This document shows, in pieces, positions 61,801 through 64,000 of a stretch of 64,000 nucleotides of DNA. Source of the DNA: Distichodus sexfasciatus (Eukaryota > Chordata > Actinopteri > Characiformes > Distichodontidae). Under the pieces are notes generated by a model. That model did not search any database, was not told the origin of the DNA, and saw only the letters and a program-made list of their open reading frames with translations. Every line of letters begins with the position of its first letter. The first letter of the stretch is position 1. Both the position numbers and the translations under genes were made by a program. The stretch covers positions 97,606 through 161,605 of the forward strand of contig JAVGVS010000653.1 in assembly GCA_032718565.1 (NCBI GenBank), in the 5' to 3' direction.

Positions 61801-63296
61801 ATTTTTGATATGTTTGGACCGTTTGTTTACATGTAAAAAGAGTTTTAGCCACCCATAAAGGGACGTCAGGGACGTCACTGGGATTGAAAAACAGGGGGCC
61901 TTAGCCTTTAGGGGTGTAGTTAGGGTTAGCACTGGGAAAAAGAACAATAATTTTAATCAGATTATAACAATTTATAGGCCTAATATTATTTGTTTCAAAT
62001 CACTTTGTGTTCTAGTGTGTACAGAGATGTTTTAACCGAATGTCGTGTAAACGCAATTAAAAAAATAAACGTATAAAACGATGTGTTTATAAAAATATCT
62101 GCATATGTGTAAAGAAGCTGTATCTAAATCTGTATATCTGTGTTTTGTGCTTGGACCCCGCTAATGGCAGCCTGTTGGAGAAGTCTTAAGTCTTTGAGGG
62201 CGAATCTGAAGTCAAGTCTCGAGTCACAGTCTACGGTGATGATGATGATGATGATGATGATGATGGCTATTATTATTATTATTATTATTGTTATTATCAT
62301 TAGTTCAGTCAAATCTCCCTTTTATTACACACTAAACTCATATTTTAGCTGAAAAATAACAACAACCAGCGTTCTACTCACAATACAGCCATTAATTAAT
62401 ATTTTGTAGTGTTTATTCCATTATTGTGACATGGCACTGAGTAGTGCGCAGGGGATTGTGGGAAATGTAGTTCTCTTCCGGAAATGCCAAAAGCAGCTTA
62501 TTTTATAGACCAAAAGGAGTGCAAATTGACTGAAAACTACATTTAAGCCTACATGTTTTGAGTAATTATGAACTAGTTTGGAGTCACTCTGGCCTGTAAA
62601 ACGAGCTGCTTTCGGCATTTCTAGGAGAGAATATATCACAAATACTTCCACATACACAGGGATCAGGCCTTGCCATGACTGCGGAACTGAAAACGTTATG
62701 CGTCACTAAATAGTGTCCATGTAAAACACAAGCGGAGCATGCTCTAGCGAGTGAAAAGAATTTAACAAAGCTGTGATTCTAGAAACATTGCCTGGAACAT
62801 TTTTGTAATCGAATTACTTGAGTTATTCGAAAAATTGTTTCAGCTCTAGAAACAGAAAAGGCAAAGAACCTACTATCGAGTCGTATCGAATGGAAATCGT
62901 ACCGTAGCAGGCTTTTGGCATATATCGAATCCTCGTCCGTTTACTCAATGTAATTCTGTATCGCGTTGAAACTTGTTATTTACAGAAACGCACGCGCTCT
63001 CTCTGCCTCACCCAGTCTCACGCTGAGCTGGTACTCTCTGGACCGCACCGTTTGGTCAGCCAGCTGCCCCACGCAGACGTAGCAGCCCTCGTAGTCGGGG
63101 CGCACGTCTTCCACGGTGATGCCGGTCTGCGTGCTGGCGCTGTAACGCATGGTGGAGGGCAGCGTCTGGCTGTTGCAGCGCTCCAGGCGCAGCCGGGTCA
63201 GCAGCGGGTCGGTGGGCAGGCAGGGGATGGAAGCAGAGTCGCCCGCCTCCGCCATCACGTCCAACATCAACGACCTCCGAAACGCGTTGTCAGGAT
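30554..63296 (-). CDS. kit: KIT-type receptor tyrosine kinase, exons 3-21 (5' partial gene)
   Basis: Receptor for stem cell factor (Kit ligand) at the plasma membrane; in fish, members of this family act in melanophore, germ-cell and blood lineages. Seen here: 19 coding exons joined in one frame, 63012-63296, 61585-61724, 58509-58677, 57377-57563, 56978-57093, 54836-54950, 51772-51956, 46431-46537, 45019-45145, 42463-42567, 40961-41071, 40319-40457, 40009-40091, 38765-38898, 35125-35247, 32394-32505, 31287-31386, 30977-31082 and 30554-30736. They total 2,627 nt: two bases of a split Asp codon, 874 codons and a TGA stop. The order is Ig domains 2-5, one transmembrane helix, a juxtamembrane segment, a split kinase and a tail. 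Lengths of exons 5, 7, 8, 10-13 and 17-20 equal the human KIT exons as I remember them. KIT is preferred over PDGFR or CSF1R because of GPTLVITEYCCFGDLL, NNYVYIDP and the exon 10 membrane segment. Exons 1-2 lie outside the window. No frameshift or in-frame stop was seen. kita versus kitb is not resolved. Confidence 0.95.
30977..31082 (-). CDS. kit: kit exon 20: end of kinase domain
   Basis: 106 nt, phase 2 to phase 0, same length as human. It encodes YEIMCSCWDADPFRRPSFGK and IVEKIEQQISDSTKH. CWDADP..RP.F carries the helix H/I arginine that closes the kinase fold, and the EMYEIM tyrosine equals human Y900. Acceptor GGTTCAG, donor GTATGT. Confidence 0.96.
31287..31386 (-). CDS. kit: kit exon 19: kinase C-lobe
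   Basis: 100 nt, phase 1 to phase 2, same length as human. It encodes GSPYPGMPVDSKFYKMIKEG and YRMESPEFAPNEM. The YPGMPVDSKFYKMIKEG block equals human KIT. The acceptor is CCAG followed by GAGGCAGT; a second AG seven bases on would break the frame. Donor GTAAGT opens intron 19, which begins with a CA/TG microsatellite. Confidence 0.95.
31387..32393. other. kit intron 18: no recognised element
   Basis: 1,007 bp, AT-rich. A17 (plus strand) at 32361-32377 is the only simple repeat. Confidence 0.6.
32394..32505 (-). CDS. kit: kit exon 18: kinase P+1 loop, APE-like motif
   Basis: 112 nt, phase 0 to phase 1, same length as human. It encodes ARLPVKWMSPESIFECVYTF and ESDVWSYGILLWEIFSLG. MSPES is the APE-equivalent motif of KIT-class kinases and SDVWSYGILLWEI is the helix F core. 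Acceptor TGTGCAG, donor GTACGT. A T17 homopolymer (transcript sense) lies about 20 bp into the following intron. Confidence 0.96.
32506..35124. other. kit intron 17 (2.6 kb): microsatellites, otherwise unrecognised
   Basis: It contains (TAAA)n at 32810-32832, (CTAT)n at 33018-33047, (AAT)n at 33071-33093 and a long (AT)n at 33100-33164. From 33180 to 35090 I recognise no element and no gene; open frames there are short and unlike anything known to me. Confidence 0.65.
35125..35247 (-). CDS. kit: kit exon 17: catalytic loop and activation loop
   Basis: 123 nt, phase 0 to phase 0, same length as human. It encodes CIHRDLAARNILLTQGRVAK and ICDFGLARDITTDSNYVVKG-N. HRDLAARN supplies the catalytic aspartate, DFG the metal-binding aspartate, ARD the residue equal to human D816, and SNYVV the activation-loop tyrosine Y823. 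All are wild type, so the kinase should be active. Confidence 0.97.
35524..36471. mobile_element. non-autonomous hAT-like element
   Basis: Left end TAGGGTTGGGAACTGATAAG, right end CGATTCCCACCCCTA; the inverted ends match imperfectly (TAGGGGTGGGAATCG when reversed). The about 950-bp interior has no transposase frame. Confidence 0.65.
37917..38468. mobile_element. foldback (long inverted repeat) element, Tc1/mariner-like ends
   Basis: The left end TACAGTACTGTGCAAAAGTT TTAGG...GTGTGAAAAAATGCTG is repeated inverted at the right end (CAGCATTTTTTCACACCTGC CTAAAACTTTTGCACAGTAC TGC). Similarity continues inward through AAATCAATATTTGGTGTTAC, CTTTTGCCTTCAAACCAGCA TCAATTCTT and GGTACACTTGCACAAAGTC, so each arm is about 190 bp. 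The centre holds a short tandem repeat, GGATTATAGTCATTATATTA TTTTGTA, about two and a half copies. Confidence 0.85.
38765..38898 (-). CDS. kit: kit exon 16: end of kinase insert, helices D/E
   Basis: 134 nt, phase 1 to phase 0 (human 128). It encodes GGGSYGECDVVSEILLEDGL, then SLDTEDLLSFSYQVAIGMDF and LASKN. DLEDLLSFSYQVA.GM.FLASKN is a KIT hallmark. The tyrosine in SYGE is at the place of human Y747 (SYIE). Donor GTAATA is weak by consensus; acceptor GTGGCAG. Confidence 0.94.
39052..39972. repeat. polypurine/polypyrimidine tract, about 920 bp (kit intron 15)
   Basis: The plus strand is almost wholly A/G (GAGAGA, GGAGAAA, GAAAAAG units), ending in a clean (GA)n run at 39938-39962. In the kit pre-mRNA it is a C/U tract that begins about 37 nt after the exon 15 donor and fills most of the 1,110-bp intron. 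The long open frames on both strands (LSLFSPSS- or KERRREK-rich) come from composition. Confidence 0.92.
40009..40091 (-). CDS. kit: kit exon 15: kinase insert
   Basis: 83 nt, phase 2 to phase 1 (human about 92). It encodes EGRNGYMTMRPSVMGVLSSE and KRRSLHK. YMTM is a Y-x-x-M site for the p85 subunit of PI3-kinase (human Y721, YMDM). The next human tyrosine, Y730 in SYVVP, has no counterpart here (VMGVL). Donor GTGATA lies about 37 bp from a very long purine/pyrimidine tract in the intron that follows. Confidence 0.92.
40319..40457 (-). CDS. kit: kit exon 14: hinge, gatekeeper and start of kinase insert
   Basis: 139 nt, phase 1 to phase 2 (human 151). It starts GPTLVITEYCCFGDLLNFLR, with the gatekeeper threonine in VITEY, and continues RKRETFYCSRLEED, SYYRNIASPLDSG. 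YRNI replaces YKNL, keeping the Y-x-N Grb2-type site (human Y703). The insert is shorter than in human. I placed the donor at GTCAGA (plus strand TCTGAC, 40313-40318), because the alternative GTCTAT six bases later would put a stop codon at the start of exon 15. Confidence 0.92.
40530..40720 (-). repeat. SINE family A copy in kit intron 13
   Basis: Reverse orientation: TCACTGTGAACACAGCATAG, ACTTCTGCATTTGACACATC, GGTACCATGCTCATGAGTAC CTCAGTGG and TTGGGACTTGAACCGGCAAC. A small plus-strand piece of the same family follows (40782-40815: GGTTGCCAGTTCGAATCCCA). Confidence 0.88.
40961..41071 (-). CDS. kit: kit exon 13: kinase helix C and hinge approach
   Basis: 111 nt, phase 1 to phase 1, same length as human. 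It encodes (P)SARATEKEALMSELKVLSY and LGNHINIVNLLGACTVGG. The helix C glutamate in ALMSELK pairs with the VAVK lysine in active kinases. LSYLGNH.NIVNLLGACT is the normal type III receptor signature. Acceptor ACTTCAG, donor GTGAGA. Confidence 0.96.
41268..41575. mobile_element. hAT-like MITE fragment in kit intron 12
   Basis: Inverted with respect to the 12.9-kb copy: AATTTTCAGTAATATTATAC TTGTTACATATTT, TACTTCCACACTTATTTTGG TCAAAATAAC and GTAACGCATTACAGTTCAGA match that element's reverse complement. Confidence 0.65.
41575..41705 (+). repeat. SINE family C tail fragment (intron 12)
   Basis: CCTGCGGTGTGTTGGTGTCT GCCCAGGG...CCGCCTTGCGCCCG...GGAATTAAGGGGTTCGGAT is the body/tail of a common fish tRNA-derived SINE; the same family occurs at 11455-11640, 11985-12085 and 21590-21715. 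Confidence 0.7.
42463..42567 (-). CDS. kit: kit exon 12: kinase glycine loop and VAVK lysine
   Basis: 105 nt, phase 1 to phase 1, same length as human. It encodes KTLGSGAFGKVVEATAYGMS and then KADSVMTVAVKMLK. The glycine loop GSGAFG and the ATP-binding lysine in VAVK (K623 of human KIT) are intact. Acceptor CTCCACAG, donor GTATGT. The neighbouring intron 11 carries a 77-bp minisatellite that starts about 90 bp upstream of this exon. Confidence 0.96.
42655..43445. repeat. minisatellite, 77-bp period
   Basis: AGATCTGAGATCAGTTTG recurs at 43043, 43120, 43197, 43274 and 43351 (the last with one change): exactly 77 bp each time, with nearly identical units ending in CTACACTACTGCAACACCAGC. Upstream units (42738, 42816, 42883, 42963) are more drifted and of uneven length. 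The array expands away from exon 12. Confidence 0.93.
43778..44575. mobile_element. putative non-autonomous DNA transposon, related to 24063-24943
   Basis: Starts with CACTGTAAAATATGC and ends with an inverted AATCATTTTACATTG. It shares TTTCAACTCATTATTTTAAG GCTAGTTTT with TTTTCGACTCATTATTTTAA GCTAGTTTT at 24318-24348. No coding frame. Confidence 0.5.
45019..45145 (-). CDS. kit: kit exon 11: juxtamembrane regulatory segment
   Basis: 127 nt, phase 0 to phase 1, same length as human. It encodes KPKFQIQWKVIEGIHGNNYV, YIDPAQLPYDQQWEFPRDKL and RF. In the family this segment folds into the kinase and blocks it until the tyrosines in NNYVYIDP (Y568/Y570 of human KIT, docking Src-family kinases and phosphatases) are phosphorylated; both are present. 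QWKV, the hot spot of activating changes in human KIT, is intact apart from Q for K/E differences upstream. Confidence 0.96.
45146..46430. other. kit intron 10: SINE tail, GTCCCC-type repeat, TTAGGG-like cluster
   Basis: 45236-45290 (ATTTAGCAGATGCTCTTATC CAGAGCGACTTAC) is a reverse SINE family B tail. 45930-46135 is a GTCCCC-flanked repeat related to 40130-40250, 19560-19850 and 470-520. 46037-46078 has drifting TTAGGG-like units. Confidence 0.65.
46431..46537 (-). CDS. kit: kit exon 10: transmembrane segment
   Basis: 107 nt, phase 1 to phase 0, same length as human. It encodes RSVPHELFTPLLIGFVAAAA followed by ILCLILLFLTYKYMQ: one hydrophobic membrane-spanning helix with a basic/aromatic YKY stop on the cytoplasmic side. 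LFTPLLIGFV and LTYKY are identical to human KIT, which is strong evidence for KIT over the other type III receptors. Acceptor TTCTCCAG, donor GTAAAG. Confidence 0.96.
46740..47060. repeat. degenerate tandem repeat, TTTTGCATGTG units
   Basis: Repeats of GACATTTTTGCATGTGTGAA and close variants (46808, 46850, 46880, 46900, 47035). This is the same kind of sequence as 53770-54330 in intron 8. Confidence 0.65.
47088..47640 (+). pseudogene. internally deleted Tc1/mariner (IS630-type) transposon
   Basis: The start, ACAGTTTTTCTCGATTGCTT, is the usual end of a fish Tc1/mariner-like family. After a roughly 370-bp leader, a frame opens at 47455 with MDLKGPEGRGRGHRRGRGRG RTRRQG, the Arg/Gly-rich N-terminus of that transposase. 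It is cut after about 27 residues. From 47550 another frame reads ARAHIVCDVDENLWPDPDQR RDADSG and stops, which is the C-terminal end of the same protein. So the DNA-binding region and the whole DDE catalytic core are deleted and the two ends are joined out of frame. I could not find a matching right inverted repeat. Family assignment is from memory. Confidence 0.75.
47823..48446. mobile_element. TIR DNA transposon, longer copy
   Basis: In kit intron 9. The left end TGTGACCCTCCATGGCAAAA CCACTCGCTTGTCGCAA is mirrored by the right end TTGCGACAAGCGACTGGTTT TGCCGTGGAGGGTCACA; the inverted repeats are about 37 bp. There is no coding capacity. It shares family with 56190-56569. The superfamily is not determined. 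Confidence 0.88.
48700..48830 (+). repeat. SINE family B copy
   Basis: CCTTGAACAAGACCCTTAAC CCTAAGTTGCTCTCAGG...TAAGTCGCTCTGGATAAGAG CGTCTCCTAAATGCC: the typical body and tail of a widespread fish tRNA-derived SINE. Confidence 0.85.
49745..49800. repeat. (CA)n microsatellite
   Basis: A CA run at about 49770-49798, preceded by a CT-rich stretch (49660-49700). Confidence 0.9.
51772..51956 (-). CDS. kit: kit exon 9: Ig domain 5, second part
   Basis: 185 nt, phase 2 to phase 1 (human about 194). It encodes CSNLRNATQEEDDIITVT, then NPPFGKGAVESRLNI, LECVASADGEIVYTL and FSIS. PPFGK and the EC cysteine match human KIT. Human transcripts may or may not include a GNNK tetrapeptide at the end of this exon; here the sequence runs from FSIS straight into exon 10 (E-R-S-V-P-H) and GNNK is absent. 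Donor GTGAGT, acceptor TTTAG. Confidence 0.93.
52070..52250 (-). repeat. SINE family A copy
   Basis: Reverse orientation: AGCCGGGGAGCAGTGCTTAG, CTTGCTCATGAGTACCTCAG TGGTAGC, then CAGGACTTGACCCGGTGACC in place of the tRNA-like B box. Confidence 0.85.
52726..53093. mobile_element. two adjacent copies of a short MITE
   Basis: Copy 1 is about 52726-52858 and copy 2 about 52955-53093. Each has inverted ends built on ATTAAGCCTAGTC / GACTAGGCTTAAT, with outer GGCCC/GGGCC bases (GGCCCGGTTTCTTGCTCATA at one end, GGGAAATTGGCCC at the other). The two copies face the same way, about 95 bp apart. The family is widespread in fish. Confidence 0.75.
53770..54330. repeat. degenerate tandem repeat, CATGCACATG-type units
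   Basis: Units such as TTTTGCATGCACATGAAAAA and AAATATGTTGTGAGCATGC recur every 30-45 bp with much drift. A similar array lies in intron 9 (46740-47060). Confidence 0.65.
54473..54830 (-). mobile_element. hAT-like MITE ending inside the exon 8 splice donor region
   Basis: The same element family as 12902-13382 and 41268-41575: shared blocks are GCAGTTCATTCTACAACCAG TGGAGGG, ACACTCTGTAGGAAACAGCT and AATATTACTGAAAATGTATT. The terminal sequence, read on the minus strand as CAGTGTTACAAAAAGTAACG, starts at 54830, five bases inside intron 8 (GTAAG, then CAGTG). CAGTG-type ends are usual for hAT elements. The other end appears lost: I found no second copy of the flank CAGGTAAG near 54400-54480. Confidence 0.75.
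54836..54950 (-). CDS. kit: kit exon 8: Ig domain 5, first part
   Basis: 115 nt, phase 1 to phase 2, same length as human. It encodes KPAIVSHEGPIDGQVRCVAE, then GYPTPQIKWYYCDQPHA, with the VRC and WYYC cysteines at the places of LQC and WYFC in human KIT. Donor is GTAAGC. Only the first five intron bases (GTAAG) look like host sequence: from base +6 the intron matches the end of a hAT-like MITE (see that entry). This is the tightest contact between a mobile element and a coding exon in the window. Confidence 0.94.
54951..56977. other. kit intron 7: AT-rich, one TIR element
   Basis: 2,027 bp. 55240-56050 is rich in loosely repeated ACTAGTACTAG and TTTTTATTCATGCTCTTAGTAAG units (three copies near 55480, 55590 and 55710). 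The TIR element is at 56190-56569. Confidence 0.6.
56190..56569. mobile_element. TIR DNA transposon, internally deleted copy
   Basis: It starts TGTGACCCTCCATGGCAAAA and ends with the inverted form (...GCCGTGCAGAGTCACATA). The interior from CATTCACAGCCACACGGATA onward matches the longer copy at 47823-48446 closely, but about 250 bp of the middle is gone. No transposase is encoded. Confidence 0.85.
56978..57093 (-). CDS. kit: kit exon 7: Ig domain 4, second part
   Basis: 116 nt, phase 2 to phase 1, same length as human. It encodes YTSELKLVRLKASESGVYTF and then RASNSDATIYQKFEVHVI. Compare SELHLTRLKGTEGGTYTF and VSNSD in human KIT. Acceptor TTCTCATCAG, donor GTAAGT. Intron 6, between this exon and exon 6, is only 283 bp and holds nothing I recognise. 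Confidence 0.94.
57377..57563 (-). CDS. kit: kit exon 6: Ig domain 4, first part
   Basis: 187 nt, phase 1 to phase 2 (human 190 nt). It begins KGFINVTRVENGTWRV, almost the same start as KGFINIFPM in human KIT, and includes YPKPHSFTWSYN, the KIT PKP...W core. Ig domain 4 makes receptor-receptor contacts after ligand binding and lacks the usual disulphide; no cysteine is seen here either, which fits. The exon ends next to a CA-rich stretch (HTHAY in the protein), so a little of the coding sequence has a microsatellite-like character. Confidence 0.94.
57564..58508. other. kit intron 5: no recognised element
   Basis: 945 bp with short CA runs next to exon 6. The T-rich stretch at 58028-58043 is the only low-complexity block. 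Confidence 0.6.
58509..58677 (-). CDS. kit: kit exon 5: Ig domain 3, second half
   Basis: 169 nt (same as human KIT exon 5), phase 0 to phase 1. It encodes the second half of Ig domain 3 with the typical D-x-G-x-Y-x-C motif (QDSGSYLCRAEN) supplying the second disulphide cysteine, ending in EAVWVDVF. Acceptor TCTCAACAG, donor GTAAGT. The serine at the exon 5/6 junction is formed across the splice (A + GT). Confidence 0.94.
58678..60074. other. kit intron 4, 3' part: LINE-tail-like stretch, hairpin, filler
   Basis: 58834-58925 (TATTTATACAACACTTTTCA...) resembles the end of fish L2/Rex-like LINEs. A strong palindrome lies at 59124-59220 (separate entry). 59585-59760 resembles the element at 27688-27993 (GCAAACTTATGGCAAAC). 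I recognise nothing in the rest. Confidence 0.5.
59124..59220. repeat. long hairpin: 34-bp arms, one mismatch
   Basis: The left arm 59124-59157 begins TACATTTAATCGATATATCG; the right arm 59187-59220 is its reverse complement with a single mismatch (C versus T in the centre). The loop is 29 bp. The arms contain the 8-bp palindrome CGATATATCG, also near-symmetric. Confidence 0.9.
60075..61165 (+). pseudogene. L2/Rex-like LINE reverse transcriptase fragment (dead), antisense to kit
   Basis: A non-LTR retrotransposon remnant in kit intron 4. The plus-strand frames at 60085-60585 and 60599-61160 carry the region before the RT and then RT motifs: PNQKPWVDRSIRAAVNART, TRKAAGPVGISGRLLR, then FKKSTIVPVPKNN, LNDYRPVALTSVVMKVFERL, PLQFAYRCNQSTEDA, LLFIDYSSAFNTI and GAPQGCVLSPLLYSLYTSD. 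These are RT fingers and palm motifs A and B. There is a frameshift near 60585-60600 where about two residues' worth of sequence is lost. The frame stops being LINE-like just after YTSDGVATHNS, so the F/Y-A-D-D catalytic box and all downstream sequence are missing. No endonuclease domain is seen upstream. It cannot be functional. Confidence 0.9.
61166..61440 (-). pseudogene. C-terminal fragment of a second LINE, opposite strand
   Basis: The minus-strand frame reads LEVAELKMLRFSLGVTRMDR, IRNEFIRGTAHVRCFGDKVR, EARLRWFGHVKRRDNEYIGR and ends GRPKRSF. The RLRWFGHV..R and GRPK..F pattern is the familiar C-terminal region of fish non-LTR retrotransposons. It abuts the plus-strand RT fragment exactly where that one is cut. 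I do not assign a clade. Confidence 0.8.
61585..61724 (-). CDS. kit: kit exon 4: Ig domain 3, first half
   Basis: 140 nt, phase 1 to phase 0. It encodes the start of Ig domain 3: VPSAPPRIMLREPTRVLL, then LSLNCSTSN with the first disulphide cysteine, then the core tryptophan in ITWIPP. Human KIT has the same layout (TVTC, then TWK). The acceptor is CATTGCAG and the donor is GTAAGA directly after the GGGGTG codons. The upstream intron carries a MITE-like element that ends about 30 bp from this exon. Confidence 0.93.
61756..62112. mobile_element. MITE-like element with about 35-bp terminal inverted repeats
   Basis: The left end (TTTACACGTGTGCGGATATT, then TTTATAAACGCAC) reappears inverted at the right end (plus strand TTTATAAAAATATCTGCATATGTGTAAA), with a few mismatches. 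The interior has no coding potential. It is a non-autonomous DNA transposon by structure; the superfamily is unknown. Its left end is about 30 bp from kit exon 4. Confidence 0.6.
62235..62300. repeat. (ATG)n and (ATT)n triplet microsatellites
   Basis: About nine ATG units are followed by ATT/TTA units with one G interruption. Confidence 0.9.
63012..63296 (-). CDS. kit: kit exon 3: Ig domain 2
   Basis: 285 nt, phase 1 to phase 1, encoding Ig domain 2, part of the ligand-binding region. It starts in a split Asp codon followed by PDNAFRRS, equivalent to DPAKLF in human KIT. Cysteines typical of this domain are seen in SIPCLPTDP, LERCNSQ and YEGCYVC. The KIT-like motif TDP...L..C......P is kept. 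Acceptor AG reads as CT at 63297-63298 on the plus strand; donor GTGAGG ends at 63011. Bases 63012-63300 are clearly more GC-rich than the flanks. It is the most 5' exon in the window. Confidence 0.95.
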
Positions 63297-64000
63297 CTGC
63301 TGAGAGGAACGCCAAAATCAAGAACCCATATCAACTACAAACTACACACCGCAACAGGGGCTGAGACGGGACACGGGACAGCGGGAGAGAGATAGGGAGT
63401 GGGGGAGAGATGAAAGAAGGGAAAGAAAGAGGGAAGGAAAAAAATGAAGGAAGGAAGAAAGAATAAAAGGTCATGGTTGGCAGGAAGCAGGAGTGTGTAT
63501 TCAGAGATGTGAACTGTAAGACAAGCTGGAGAAGGAAAGAAAACAAGAATAAGAAGAGATAAAAAAGGAGGAACATGAGAAATAATCAACGATGGAAGCA
63601 GAGAAGGAAAGAAAGAGGCACAAAGGAGGGTAAGAAAAACAAAAGAAAGATGGAAGAAATGAAGGGAAAGAGAGAAAAGATGGATGGATGTAAGGACAGA
63701 AAGAAAGAAAGAAAGAAAAAAGAAAGAAAGAAAGAAAGAAAGAGGGATGGATGGAAAAGTGGACAGAAAGAGAGAGAGAGAAGTTGTAGCAAACAAGGTT
63801 GTAAAGGAAGCAGTAATCTTCAGAGAGGGAGTGACAGAGCGACTCTGGTGGAGAGAAGAGAAGAGAACGAAGGAGGAGGAAAACAGGAAGAAAAACAGAA
63901 AGAAGGAATAACGAAGGCACCAATCAACAGCAAGAGATTCACAGGAATACAGGACAGAGAGGACGACACAGTTGTATACAGTTATGTGTGTGTGTGTGTG
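63297..64000. repeat. kit intron 2 (part): long GA-rich purine tract and (TG)n
   Basis: From about 63365 to 63920 the plus strand is nearly all purine (GAAA, GGAA, GAGA units, with a GAAA run at 63700-63742). On the transcribed strand this is a polypyrimidine tract about 550 nt long. A (TG)n run closes the window at 63983-64000. The long open frames here (FFLS, LFLS rich) are composition artefacts. Confidence 0.85.

Larger units (their letters stand above)
61725..63011. other. kit intron 3: MITE-like element, (TGA)n/(TTA)n, otherwise unremarkable
   Basis: 1,287 bp. It contains a TIR element (61756-62112), ATG/ATT triplet microsatellites (62235-62300) and about 700 bp to exon 3 in which I recognise nothing. 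Confidence 0.7.

Noticed and set aside
63331..63923. Overlapping 70-150 codon frames rich in Phe/Leu/Ser
   Set aside because: Same cause: a GA-rich tract in kit intron 2.

Overview
This is vertebrate nuclear DNA, almost certainly from a ray-finned (teleost) fish. It carries one recognisable protein-coding gene with short exons and GT-AG introns, spread over more than 32 kb. The rest is AT-rich non-coding DNA full of fish-type SINEs, L2/Rex-like LINE remnants, Tc1-like and hAT-like DNA transposon remnants and long microsatellites. The repeat mix would suit an otophysan such as a catfish or characin, but that is a guess; species cannot be fixed by eye.

The gene is on the minus strand and encodes a KIT-type (type III) receptor tyrosine kinase. 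Nineteen consecutive coding exons are present and match exons 3 to 21 of human KIT in order, phase and, for most, exact length. They run from 63296 (start of exon 3, inside the second Ig domain) down to the stop codon at 30554-30556. I checked every junction by eye: all have GT/AG ends and the phases join into one frame of 874 residues plus stop, after a split Asp codon. Exons 1 and 2 (signal peptide, Ig domain 1) lie beyond the right edge. Order: Ig2 to Ig5 in exons 3-9, transmembrane segment in exon 10, juxtamembrane switch in exon 11, kinase N-lobe in exons 11-14, kinase insert in exons 14-16, kinase C-lobe in exons 16-20, tail in exon 21. The catalytic residues and most phospho-tyrosine docking sites are retained, so this looks like a working receptor. 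Teleosts usually have kita and kitb; I cannot tell which this is.

Positions 1 to about 23.7 kb contain no gene that I can support. They hold three tRNA-derived SINE families, a LINE tail, a Tc1-like element, hAT-like MITEs, a 22-bp minisatellite grown inside a MITE (22.1-22.7 kb) and an odd block dense in the palindrome ACTAGT (15.0-15.7 kb). Positions 23.7 to 30.55 kb are the 3' flank of kit and must include its 3' UTR, whose end is unclear.

The kit introns carry their own load: a foldback element in intron 16; a roughly 920-bp polypurine tract in intron 15, starting close to the exon 15 donor; a 77-bp minisatellite in intron 11; an internally deleted Tc1/IS630-type transposon and two copies of one TIR element in introns 9 and 7; a MITE ending inside the splice donor of intron 8; and two oppositely oriented LINE fragments fused in intron 4. 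I found no new multi-gene system. The most interesting points are the contacts between mobile elements and kit splice sites, and the unusual repeats.
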